From assembly GCA_001695595.3 (NCBI GenBank), contig MBPM02000003.1, positions 1,116,001 to 1,180,000 on the forward strand: 64,000 nucleotides of DNA, read 5' to 3'. Numbering within the stretch: position 1 is the first letter of the stretch; every line of letters begins with the position of its first letter. The stretch comes from Plasmopara viticola (lineage: Eukaryota; Oomycota; Peronosporomycetes; Peronosporales; Peronosporaceae). The notes under the pieces were generated by a model. That model did no database searches. It was not told the origin of the DNA and saw only the letters and a list, made by a program, of their open reading frames with translations. Shown here in pieces: positions 22,259-33,055 of the stretch. The position numbers and the translations under genes are program-made.

Positions 22259-25200
22259 TTACGGTGCAAAGCTTGTGTTTGACGTGACACTTCGCCCAAT
22301 CGATGGACAATGGTAATTCCTTTTCTTTGATTGACGAGCCTGAACATGAGCGTAATGGCCAAAACAGTTCCTCTCGTTTGTAGGATATTGCAAGTCGTCG
22401 ATTATCCTTATACTGCCACTGACTGAATCCGCTGACGAATTGAAAAGCGGGTCTAGCATCAAGCAATAAGCAGAACTTCTTGTGTTGGCCTTGAGTTTGG
22501 TCAAGACGGAGTAAGGAGTCTTGACAGAAGATTCGGATTCCTTGTTCCCTGCTGATAGTGTTGACAAGTTAGGAATCAAAGCGCGATCTTCAAAGCTTTT
22601 CAAACTTGGACTCGACGCCAGCGCTGCTTTAGATTTTTTAGCACTGGGCAAACTTGACTTGTAGTTGTTACCTTCATCTTTTTGTCGTACCTGAAGTTGT
22701 TGCTGATGCTCGTTGATAAATGCCAAGCTTTCTCGAGCCAATTCTCCGACCGACTTCTCGTCCCGCAAAGACACGGGTTTGAGCTTCAGCTCCATGGCGT
22801 AATCAAAGGCAATTCGTTTGATCCTGTCCATAAGCAACGGCGATAATGCTGCATCGCTGGCATCGACCTCCACGTTCGTCTTGTCCCTTGCAACCTGGTC
22901 AAGAACACTTGCTTTTGCGTTCAATAGATAGACATGGAAGAGCCCATGAGGATACGACGCAACTGATCGAATAATTGCCACTGCGTCGTATTGCAGTGAC
23001 TCGAGATGAAAAGTCAATGGACTTTCACCATGGAACCGTGCAAGGAACGGGAACAACAAGCCGACAATATCAAGTTCCACCACGCGAGGAATTACCACAA
23101 GGATATCTTGACTAAGGGCTGCAATCGCATGAACGGCATGCACCAGTAGCCTCCACTTTGACACCTGCGCGTTGTTTCTTTTCGCTGCAAAGTCCCATGT
23201 GTACCGAACGTCGTGACACTGCTCGAGAACAGTCGTAAGCAGCTCTAATACGCGATAATGTACAAAGAGCTCGCCTGTACTTCCTTCAATAGCGTTCACC
23301 ACCGCAAGCTGGGAAATGATGAACGCAATTTCGCTCTTGCATTCGTCGTCACACTTTTGGGAACTCAGGGGTTGCATCTGCAAGCGCTTGAGCAGACGAG
23401 GGAGCACCTGAGTACGCAGGATGCCAGTGCGCCCCTCGGCAATTGAACAAAGCCGACCAATTAACTTGTACAGTGAAGATGGTACGTTCAAAAGCTCGTA
23501 ATGCTCGCCAAAAGAGCTAGACTTTGCGTTTACTGTTTTCGGCAACGATCTCGGTCGTTTGCTTGCCATTGCAATGTCAGGGAAGTGAATCAAAGCGCTT
23601 TGCAAACATCCTTGACCTAGTAACGCGTGACAGGCTTCATTTGTACACGCTAGTCGACTCAGAGCTACGCAACACGCACTCACAACTATCAAGCCGGCGT
23701 TTTTGTCGCGCAATAGACGCAAAATGGCGGGGGCGACGAGCTTGACGAGTTGCATCACTTTGGATCGAACGTAGTTTCCATGTGCATGAGTGGCAAGAGA
23801 CTTGAGGAACGTTGCTCGAGCGCGTTCGCCAGATGGCAACGGTCGAAGATATCCCGTTAGTTCCACAGCAGCGACAACTTTTCGACGCGTTATATCTGCA
23901 CCCTCGACTTCCTCGCTGACAGGTCGAATGAACGCAATCAAGGCTTCCAGTACGTGTAGTCGGAACAGGACGTCGCAGAGCAAAGCTTGTGGCCACTCGG
24001 GCACCTGAGAACAAGTCATTGATAGTCGAAGACGCGCTTGGACCATGTGGCTCGGACATCGCGCCAGTCGACTGAGTGCCTTGCATGCTTCTAATGAGCC
24101 AAATTCATGGAGCAAACGATCTTCCGACGAAGTACGAGCGACAAAACCTTTCAGTTCGTCCAGCCGATTGCATTGGATTGAAAGTGCAAGGTGAGTGACG
24201 ATCTCTTCGCTAAAGCACGCTTGCGTGACGGAAGAAGCTTTGAACAACCGACCAAGAAAGATGCAGCTAATGTTGCGCTGACGAGCGTTTTGTATCGGTG
24301 CATCCATGCAACTCGGTGACCATTTTGTGATAAACTGCAACATTGTTGGCAACACATTGACGTTCAAGAGAAAAGAGGCCGTCTGTTCCGAGGCACGTGG
24401 TGAGGTTTCATCCTGCATGGCGAGATCTAGAAGAAGATTGTAAAGCGCATCGACTCGTTCTTCCAAAGTGTTCAAGGCTGCCAAAAGTGCTGTGGCTGGC
24501 TTCACTGCTTGTGTTTGTCGAGCTAATAAGGCACAACCTATTAGACCCAGTACAAACGCCATTGGCGATGCACACTCTTCAAAAGTGGGTTGACACCAAC
24601 CCATTAGAACCTCCACGGCACCCGCGGTCGTAAGCTCTCGTCTGGCGTCTGCATGACTCGTCAACGTGTAAAAGAAGTTCACTGCCGCTCGAGCCACCAT
24701 CATATTAGTATCGTTCATACATCGCAGAACAAGTTCAAGCCGTGGGCTTCCACGTCGAGTTAAAGCATCAAGCAACTGAGAGAAGCCTACGGACCGTGCC
24801 AGCAGACAGAAGGTGTCCAACACTCGGACTCGGAGGGTATCCCTTTGCTCACGACAATAGAAAAGGACTTCAAACAGCGTCTCAAACACTTCCGCAGTAA
24901 ACAGAAATTGACAAGCTGCTGTCTTTAACTTTTGCATCAAGAACTCCCGCTCGCCTTGACGCAAAGCCAAGTTGTGGCTGTTGACAAAAGCCAATTCTCG
25001 GTTTCGAGATGGACTTGATGGTGCACTGTCGGTACCATGTGGACCCCATCGTTCTGTCGCTCCAACAACTTTAAAAACCACATCATGTAGTATACGTAGC
25101 GAGCTCGTAAGATAAGAGATAGCTTCAATACTACCATCACATGATTGCAATGTATGCATGAGGTCCACTTGCACTCTCTGCACAACATTACATTGAAGAA

Positions 25201-26501
25201 CGTAGACAATCTGGTCGTCTCCATGGCCTTCAAGAAGATTACCCACAATGCCTTTGACCATTTCATTGTATTTGCGACTTTGGCGTCGCGTGATCAAGGA
25301 GGCCAAGTGCACGAGCACACCCGAGTTAAGAAGTCGTCTTTGATCCAAAAGCACCATTCGACGGGTCTTTTCCGACTTTGGATCAGGTCCACGTTGTGAA
25401 TTTACTAAATGATACACAATAGTGACGTATGCGTGCGTGACACGGTCGGGGATTCCTTCAGGTCCCACAACCTCTCGAAAAGTCTTGAGCTGATGGCGTA
25501 AGTCGACCAGTTTAATCATGTGCATGGCGCGAAAGCGACTTCGAACAATCGGATCGCACTCGCGCTGAGTCACTGCGCGCTTGAATAGAAACTCACGCCA
25601 GTGATGCTGAAGAAGTTGAGCGCACACTTCGGTTTCGCGCAGCAAAGACGTACTGATTTTGCTCAGCACGTTTTCGTTTGACAAGACATGGGCAAACCAT
25701 GCGGCGAGTACTGCAATTAGCTCAATGAGGCGATAGATTCTGCTATTGTTCGTGCGTTTTGACAGTGTGCAAAAAGCCTTGTTCGTCAAGCTTGGCAACG
25801 AGGTTTCAACGTATTCCACTGCATCTACAATGCAGCACAATACATCACATCCATCCTCTTTCAAAAGATTTAAGTTCATTGAATGAAAATAAACGAACCT
25901 TCGTGCGTTTGCATTAACCGAACAAGCATGGAGGTCGCAAGCTTACGTCGTGACTCGTCATCAGAATGCTCAATTTCGGCGTAAAGAGTCTCAATCGCAG
26001 TCTGGATCTTTATCGCATTCCACGCGCGTGTATCCCATTCCTGGTCCATGATCATATTCGCCTAGATACCAACCACCACGAAACTTAAAATGACAATCAG
26101 AACATTGTGAACTTTGCCAAGGTTGTACGTACAATTCGCTCGTCGGTCTTTACAGAGTCTTCCTCTTCTTCTTCCCCTCCCATGCATTCGCTAGCATCCT
26201 TGCTTCCATTGAATTCAATATCAGAAAATCGAAGTGAACTCACACGCTTCGGAGACTTTGTTGGACTTGTTTCCTTTCGTACCCTCTTGGTGGTATCACA
26301 AAGTATCAACATCCGCCGACCCACATCCTGGAGGTGCTCACTTGCTATAGGATTCAGCTGACGATCAATTGCAATCGTCGGGATCGTTCCGTACCCACGC
26401 TTGGCTTTTGTATTCAAGTTTACAGTGCGATCGATAACAGCTCCACGTGCATTCTCGTTCGGCAAAGTTTCTCCACACCGTCGAGCGTTGACATGGCTCA
26501 T
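22259..26501 (-). CDS. Large ARM/HEAT-like alpha-solenoid protein, unrecognised
   Basis: Three exons on the minus strand: 26501-26133, 26061-25899 and 25857-22259. The introns are 71 and 41 bp, and the protein is about 1376 aa. The first junction uses a strong GTACGT donor. The second intron (phase 1) is unusually short but removes a spurious MNLNLLK segment and restores HE/EDGCD. The N-terminal exon is basic and then acidic (GGEEEEEDS). The long third exon encodes repeated amphipathic helix pairs with ARM/HEAT character, for example DTNMMVARAAVNFFYTLT-like and GLIVVSACCVALSRLA-like pairs. The last 200 residues are low-complexity and Lys/Ser-rich. Such solenoids act as scaffolds; no orthologue is recognised. 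The final 30 codons are the least certain, since another intron could change the C-terminus. Its end is 135 bp from the stop of the CRT-like gene. Confidence 0.78.
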
Positions 26502-26637
26502 AGCCGCGGATACCAAGTGGGATACTAAAATAGCAGTGCTGACTTAAGAAAAAAGGGCGAGGCAAAACAAAATTATCTCGTAGTGCATCACCTTTCCACA
26601 GTAACTATTATTAAAGCAAGCCTTGTCGACTTTGCGG

Positions 26638-27645
26638 CTACTTGCCGCCAAAGAGTCTACGCCATCCTGAAGTTTGTGGAAACTTGACACCGTTTTCCGT
26701 GAGCTTGACAAAGGCCGTGGAAAAGTCCTTGAACCACAAATCTTCGTCATTGGCATAAGTCTCGACGTATTTCTTAAAATGTGGGTCTTCAATCAGCACC
26801 ATGTCGCTCGGAAGCATCATGAGGTTGCCCGTTGGGTCTTCGTATTGCATGGGGCCATTCCACTTTTTAACTGTCCACTTGTTCTCAAGCAACTCGCGGT
26901 AAAATTCGTTGGAGAAGGTCCACTCGGCATTGGTCCATGGACCACTGTAGCCACTGCGCGAGGGGTAACAGCGCCCGATGGCGTGGGCACCGACAAGTGC
27001 GACAATGTCCCGATCGTCAAAGCCCATGCGATAAAACACGTCCCGCACGTGCTGGGCAGTTTTTTCCTTGCTGCCCATATCAGGATGAGGCAGTCGGTCA
27101 TCGACCGTCTGGGTCGGTTCATTGCCGCTTCGAACGTCGGGGCGGCCGACACGGAACGGGATCTCCGGGCCTCCCATTTCTTCAATCATTGTCACGCCCG
27201 CCAGGATATACAAGTCGGCGTATGAGATCTCAGGATGATCTTTCTTGACCTTTTCCAAAGCTTGAACGGCCAAATGCAGGCCTTCATTCCCACCGTGTTT
27301 AATTTCCGGGTCAAAACGAATTGATCCTCCATTCGATCCCCCACTGTTGTCTTTGGCCGAGTACGTGCCACTCGAGTGCCACGCCAGCCGCACCATCGTG
27401 GGACCCATATAATTGTCCTTGTCAAAAATGGCCACTATGTCCTTTTTGATCGCGTTCAAGTCCACAGGCTTCTCACGCGCGTTGACCAAATCGGTGAGGG
27501 CCAAGCCACCAACGGCAGCGACACCTGCGGCGGCGAGCACAATAGAGCTCGGGTGCTTCTTTTTACCGGCTGTGCGCAGCTGGGATGTGGCAACGCTGCG
27601 CGTCATGGATGCACGGGTCGCGGTGAGCGCAACGTGGCGGAACAT
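26638..27645 (-). CDS. Cytochrome c peroxidase-like haem peroxidase, mitochondrial
   Basis: Single exon, 335 aa. The ATG at 27645 gives [17 protein letters not shown], a basic hydroxylated presequence, followed by a hydrophobic segment ([18 protein letters not shown]), as in mitochondrial cytochrome c peroxidases. An upstream in-frame extension lacks support. Class I peroxidase residues are all visible: distal Arg-Trp-His in [11 protein letters not shown], proximal His in [11 protein letters not shown], and the Trp of YSGPW that forms the compound I radical in yeast CCP. The C-terminal block ([32 protein letters not shown]) also matches CCP and ascorbate peroxidase. It reduces H2O2 in the intermembrane space using cytochrome c. 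Ascorbate as donor cannot be excluded from sequence alone. It lies head-to-tail with the ARM-like gene, 136 bp apart. Confidence 0.92.
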   Translation of the reverse strand: MFRHVALTATRASMTRSVATSQLRTAGKKKHPSSIVLAAAGVAAVGGLALTDLVNAREKPVDLNAIKKDIVAIFDKDNYMGPTMVRLAWHSSGTYSAKDNSGGSNGGSIRFDPEIKHGGNEGLHLAVQALEKVKKDHPEISYADLYILAGVTMIEEMGGPEIPFRVGRPDVRSGNEPTQTVDDRLPHPDMGSKEKTAQHVRDVFYRMGFDDRDIVALVGAHAIGRCYPSRSGYSGPWTNAEWTFSNEFYRELLENKWTVKKWNGPMQYEDPTGNLMMLPSDMVLIEDPHFKKYVETYANDEDLWFKDFSTAFVKLTENGVKFPQTSGWRRLFGGK

Positions 27646-27842
27646 GGCTTGAGTTTCTAAAAAAACGGCAAATCTGAGAATGTATTGTAACCCTTGAACC
27701 ACCAGAACGTGAGACAATAGTGGACAAGAAGGGTTGTTAAAGGGAGGTAGGACACAAAATAGAATTGCCAAGACATTCAAATGGTTTATGTATCAATTTG
27801 CACTCAAGAGTGATCGTTCGACCGAAAGGTTGTATATCTTTT

Positions 27843-27875
27843 CGCACGCCTCTTCTGTGCAAGGTGCTGAGTGAC
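27843..27875. repeat. Dispersed repeat family, copy 1
   Basis: The sequence around cgcacgcctcttctgtgcaa matches, with scattered differences, two other places: about 39861-39892 and 51970-51990. The shared core is GCACGCCT.CT.T.TGCAA. It may be the end of a degraded transposable element. Extent and family are unknown. Confidence 0.45.
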
Positions 27876-28199
27876 CCCGTCACACGTCGTAGCACTTGTA
27901 GTCAATCTTACGTGGGATGACCTCACAAATGTTTCAGGTTGGATAACTTTATTGTTTGCTTGGTCATACTAGTTAAACAAATGCTGTAAGTACCCTTTGG
28001 CTTGCAAGATTTAAAGCTGTTCAAGTCGGATGCATTTGCAGTCTTTTCTGCGTTTCGGGCAAATGCAGTCTTTCTCTGCTCAATGCGCTCAAACTCTACA
28101 AGCAAAGTCTATCCTCGAGGGCGGACTCAGGCAGTCCCGGCAGTAGCGCCTACTGCTAGTGAGGGTAAAAGGATTTTAGCTAAAAAAAAAAGCAAAGAC

Positions 28200-28256
28200 A
28201 GAATGTTCTCGTTTGGATGAAGGATATAGAATGTTCTCGTTTGGATGAAGGATATA
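28200..28256. repeat. 28 bp tandem duplication
   Basis: Two exact adjacent copies of a 28 bp unit containing atgttctcgtttggatgaag. The perfect identity implies a recent duplication in non-coding DNA. Confidence 0.85.
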
Positions 28257-29344
28257 GATGGCCACTAAGATGGCATCGGTCACGGATGATCAAACGAGCT
28301 TGGCGTTTGCACATGCCCTATAAGTTATAATGTTGCAAGTTTCAGGCTTGAGAATTCAATGGAACTGGCTCACTCTTAAAGTGTGTAAGCCGCTTATGCA
28401 TTTTTACCAGAGGGGCCGGGCTACTGGAATTTAGAAGTCACTTGTGAAAGTACTTCACCCGTTACAGATGAAGGATCGATTAAATGCAGCGTTATTTGCG
28501 GCTAGTTTTGTTTCTCCAGCGCATATTCTTCTAACTGCATGCAAGGAAGGCGTTACCATGATATATACGCTCATATGTTAAGAGTCGAAGGCAAGGGAAC
28601 CCTTTATAGGGGTGTATAGCTAGAGGCTAACGTAATCTTGCGACATGCCAACCAGACACCCAAGACGTCTGCTTGATAAGCGTCATGCATTATCTTGATA
28701 ATAAAAATGAGACGCCCCGTGTCGTATTCGTGTCGACGCTATTATGCATCTACGCATTACTGTTTACATTGAAGTCCGGCGCAAATATCTACTCATCGGA
28801 GCCTTCGACCAATGAGTAATGTGCCGCTCTAAGCGCATCAGAAAGAAAGCCCCTCAGGTAACTTGGCATCTGTGTCATATCGAACATACTGTATACCTTG
28901 TCCATGGCGAGCGTTGATATTTCAAGAGTTTTTTTTGTGACACTCGATGTACATCGTCGGGAATGCGCCGTGATACTTTTGGTGGACAGGCAATTATTGA
29001 CGTAGCGAAGCAGGCTTACGACGAGTCTTCATAAGTTAATTCGTTGCTACTCCACGTGCATCGCCAAGGCTGCGCTGTTAATGGCTTGACCTACTGCCAG
29101 TCATACTGTGCAGTAGGCGCCCATCTCTACCAGCTTTGCTCTTTGATTTGCCTGTCACTCAACGCGAATCGTCAAAGCTTCAACCTCGGTGCCTCGATTG
29201 GTTCATGCCTAGGCTCAGAGGCAATTTCGTCACTTTAGACAAACAGCGACTGCTGTGAATGTAGAAAGACCACTCAAGCGCCTACGTGATCGGGATTTGA
29301 GACCTCATCAGTGTTCATTCCCGACAATATAGTGTAACAATGCT

Positions 29345-30042
29345 AATCGACTCGCGCGAGTGTCTGTGCGAATAGCGCAGTTGCTTCCCAGCAGCGGACT
29401 CACAAAAGTTCACTAAGATTTCTTTTGAGGTATTTGACCTATGGAAAGCCATTAAATTTGCGGTTCTCCATCCGCGTCATGAGCGATATAAGCTCATACT
29501 TACGTGCAAGTTGAAAAGTGAACAACGCATGATTCGGAAACTTTCCTCCTAAATCCATCTATATATTGGGTGCAGTAAGCCTCACTTCTGCCACTATGCT
29601 AATACTAATAACATTACTCTGGTGTTTCCGTAGAATAATTGCGTGACTTTCCAAAATGATTCACGGTTGCCTCAAGTTCTCGCAAGCTTAGATTGCGAAC
29701 TTGATCTGCGTTTTTGGTTTCTAGCTTTTCGGAGGTAAGCGCTGTCAACTTCTTTTATCATCTTCGAATAACGACAGATCTTTTATTCTATCCTAGAAGG
29801 CCACCCGCGCCTATCAGGTGTTGCCGCTTCCATACAGGACAGCCGACGACCGGTTCAACGTGGGATATCTCTTTTGTCTAAATCACACCTCAACTCCGTA
29901 TGACAGGCATCAGCGCAGATGAAGAATTGACGGTTGCCGCTCAGAGGTCCACAGCCCTATCTTCAGCATAGCTGAGATTCACGGGAACTGAATAGCTTGA
30001 TCGGCCCAAGTAGCCTTGTCTCTAGAAGTCTCTCCCTACTCG
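29345..30042 (+). repeat. Left copy of an inverted repeated element
   Basis: Two blocks in this stretch recur in reverse complement near 35446-36027. Block A is aatcgactcgcgcgagtgtc at 29345-29364, extending two bases further; it is a perfect 22 nt match to the complement of 36006-36027. Block B is at about 29944-30042 (agcatagc.gagattcacggg through tctccctactcg) and matches the complement of 35446-35544 with substitutions. Order and orientation are the same in both copies, so this is a diverged element present twice in opposite orientation. Block A contains the 12 bp palindrome ACTCGCGCGAGT. The element type is not recognised. Confidence 0.65.
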
Positions 30043-31639
30043 GCACTTATTGTCATTTCCACAGTCTTCTAAATCGAATTTACTTGAAAATTATTGAGCC
30101 ACGCCATGCATGTGCTTAGTCTGTAAATAGAGACGATGACTTCAAGAGATGACTGCTGGTCAACACAGTTAGCAAAGTTCGTTACTTAAAGGCGAAGTCA
30201 ACCAGATAATGCTGAATCCAGCTGAAGTGGGGCAGCACAAACGACTGATGGCTAAATGGCATAAAGACATGTGTCAGTTGACGCTTCAGATGAAAATGCT
30301 CCCTCAGGTATTTCATGCGAGTGCCGATTCGCGAACTTTCCTACCAAATTTTGAGATACTTTCGGTTGCCATTTCGACCTCACATCTTCCTTCTCTCCAA
30401 GGTCGTTGTACTTATCGTGCTCGGCTTCGGGTTGGGCGGGGCATTCTTTATGGATCCGGTATCTTTGACACCGATGCCATCGGAGCAACGTAATTCAACA
30501 AATCGTCTTCAAAAAAATAGCGCTTCTGGTCGCGACTGAACGGACTTGGTCTCTATGCAATCATTTGTAGCAAGCATCCTCTCGGAGCTAAGCAGGGCTG
30601 TCAGCTTATTCAGATTGTCTTGAATAATCTGAGGCAAGTAAATGTGCTGCTCTGTCATCCTGCTACCGGCCAAAATGTGAATGAACATTGAGTTCAACCA
30701 AGAGCAGCAGGACTTCCATAGCTATTTGCTAAAAGCAAGCGTATTTTCGGGTCTCTGACATACATTTATTTCTAAAGCTTAAACGAGTCGAAGAATGCTA
30801 TTTAAGTAACAGTAGAATTCGTAATATCCCTGTTGCAAAAGCTTTATCGGAAAAAAGAGTGATATCTTTCACAGAAGTTCATACTACTAGTCATTAGACC
30901 AAAGGTACTTTCTGCCAGCTCTACGGTGGCAAGTACTGTCTTTCTTATTGAAGTCAGCACCATCACTAGATTGTGTCACACAATCTGAATCGAGCATTCC
31001 ACACACTGATTTTGCGAGTCCCGATTTTTATCGAAGCTTTTAACTCCTTGAGTCCATACAAGTCAGAATTTCCCGCGGAAATTTCTGGCTATTGCTTATC
31101 ATTGTTGTGACGCTCGCTACTTTTTTCGTGCTCACAGCAAACTAAATGAGTCGCAAAGATCATTCAAAACGCAGATACTAGGTCAATTGACTGCTTTGTT
31201 GCACTCAGGGAACATATTTTTATATACCGACAAGTCTACCTTGAGCTTTACCAGTCCTGGATGAGACGTCCTGCGCCGATTGATTAGCGTCATACACTGC
31301 CGTCTTTTCTACGAAAATAACAGTTCCGAAGAGACGTTCCTCATCGCTTTTTTGTTAAAACAACTGTGCATTGACTCATTCTCGCCTACAAGGATGTATA
31401 GAAAACAATTTGCTTTCTGGTTTACCCTTCTAGAGAAATATATATATCGCTCCGCGCGACTCAAAAGGAAAATCCCGAAAACCTCGACGACTATATAACG
31501 CCGGATGTACGGTGAAAGATGTCCACTAAAAAAAAATAAAGCGCTTGTCAGCTAATTAAGTGTCTCTCCTCGTACATATACAAGGCCGCGCTTTTGATGG
31601 CTACGTCTACAGAAAATCGTTATGCAGCGAATGCGGCTA
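30043..31639. other. Non-coding or decayed DNA
   Basis: No intact gene seen. Short frames at 30209-30493 (+) and 30697-30509 (-) are open but without recognisable domains; a repeat origin is plausible given the flanks. Confidence 0.35.
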
Positions 31640-31985
31640 ATATTGAGCATCGCTCAGTGGGTCGAAAGCTATCCACTTAAATTGTCAAATTCCCGCCCTT
31701 ATTGCCCTACTATCAATATCACCTTGCATCGTGTGTGACAAACTCTGCTCGGGGCGAGCGTTGCTCAGAGAATAATGCGTTGCGCAACGTCAGGGCCTCA
31801 TCTCGATGTTTTGGCCGAAAATTGACATATTTTGCATAGTTTTTAGCAAACACTGCTTCCAACGAGCGTTGCTCAATGAGTGCACAAAATTCGCAGGGTC
31901 TCGCCTTTGGTTATTTGGCTGCACACTAGCAACGAGGTTTGCTAATTCTGTCCTAGACAAGCGTTGCTTAGTGGCTCTCACGCTT
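31640..31985 (+). repeat. Cluster of GAGCGTTGCTCAGTG-like motifs
   Basis: A motif close to GAGCGTTGCTCA(G/A)TG occurs about four times: near 31643 (gagcatcgctcagtgg), 31756 (gagcgttgctcagag), 31864 (gagcgttgctcaatg) and 31959 (aagcgttgcttagtgg). Three spacings are about 95-115 bp, suggesting a degraded tandem array with a roughly 100 bp unit. The same motif occurs in reverse complement in 36085-36445. The first half is itself nearly palindromic (GAGCgttGCTC). Confidence 0.55.
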
Positions 31986-32600
31986 TTTTAACATGCAATG
32001 TAAGGGTCTCGTCCTTTCTACCATGGTACAAAGCCGACCATGTTGTAACATGCAGCAACCACTGCAATAAATGACCAAACATTTGGTTGCCACTCCACGT
32101 GCAGCCGAAACCCTCGTTCATCCCAACTTGGCCTAAGACAACCATGACACTCATGATGTGGAGAGAGTGATATGCCTAACGACTATCGTAGTGGCTTACG
32201 CATCAGATCACGCAATATGGAGAGACACTTTTTTAAGGTTTACTTCTGTTTAAAAAAGCTTGGCCGTACTTTATCGTAAACCTTGTCGGTTTATGTCTCA
32301 TCACCGCTTCATACAAATTTTTATCTTTTGGTTGTGGTTAGTTCGAAGGACCGACATCTTAGCGTTTCGCGACGCTTTCTCGACTTCTTTTTTGCTGAGC
32401 TTTCTTCCCTACTGAAGTAGTTTAAAGCCTAGCACCAAGAAAATGAGTGCCTCTTCACTATGGCACAATTTCTACCTGCCCACCCCCCTTATAATAAATG
32501 TTTTTTGCGTTCCAAACGTAGAAATCAACCGAGTCAATGTACTTACATATCAATGTTGCCGCCGCACTAATACGAATGTACCATTTTACTTCTTACTGCT
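31986..32600. other. Non-coding DNA before the uronate isomerase remnant
   Basis: AT-rich DNA with no supportable coding sequence. It could hold upstream parts of the decayed isomerase gene that are no longer recognisable. Confidence 0.3.
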
Positions 32601-33055
32601 GCAGGTTTTACTGCCTTTGGCTAAAGAAAAGGGACTGCCGATTGCACTCAAGTTTAATAGTATGTATCAATGCTAGCTGGTGACGGTGTGAAGCCTAGCA
32701 ACGTTGATAGTTAAAACATCAAGCGATAACTGGCCACCTTTCTCTCACGCTTCAATCAGCACGAGGTGATAGTGACAGCCAACAAAATTCGCGTCTTGAA
32801 TCTTTGTGGCTGCTGGTGGTACTGCAACAATCCGACCATCGTTGAAGAGCTGACGCACATGCGCATTAAGTTTCTAGGCACAGCATTTACGAGCCAGCAC
32901 TCGGACGCAGGGGTGCTAGATCAGCTCACTTACAATTAAATTCACTTGCGCGAGGTCATTGAAAACGTATTAATGGACACGTACGAAAAATTATTTGCGA
33001 CGGGACCACGAGCGACATTGGACTTGACATGTGACGCTTGTTTGGTCAGAGCTAA
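32601..33055 (+). pseudogene. Decayed uronate isomerase-like gene fragment
   Basis: Conceptual translation in shifting plus-strand frames gives an ordered series of blocks typical of the C-terminal half of uronate isomerase (PF02614)-like proteins: LLPLAKEKGLPIALKF, LAGDGVKPSNVD, LATFLSRFNQHEV, LCGCWWYCNNPTIVEELTHM, RIKFLGTAF, QHSDAGVLDQLTYN, a stop, then IHLREVIENVLMDTYEKLFA. At least two frameshifts and stops (including TAA within the YN...IHLRE block, at about 32937) break it. Intact members isomerise glucuronate or galacturonate to ketouronates. Only about the last third remains, lying between two inverted copies of a repeat in a transposon-rich tract. The family call is from remembered consensus and was not tested by search. 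Confidence 0.65.

Larger units (their letters stand above)
27646..29340. other. Start of gene-poor, repeat-rich region
   Basis: About 1.7 kb without a supportable gene. It contains the peroxidase promoter at its left end, one copy of a dispersed repeat (about 27843-27875) and a 28 bp tandem duplication at 28200-28256. Short open frames (for example 29044-29238) show no domain. Confidence 0.4.

Noticed and set aside
26674..27225. 183-codon plus-strand frame
   Set aside because: Antisense to cytochrome c peroxidase, whose motifs are complete on the other strand.
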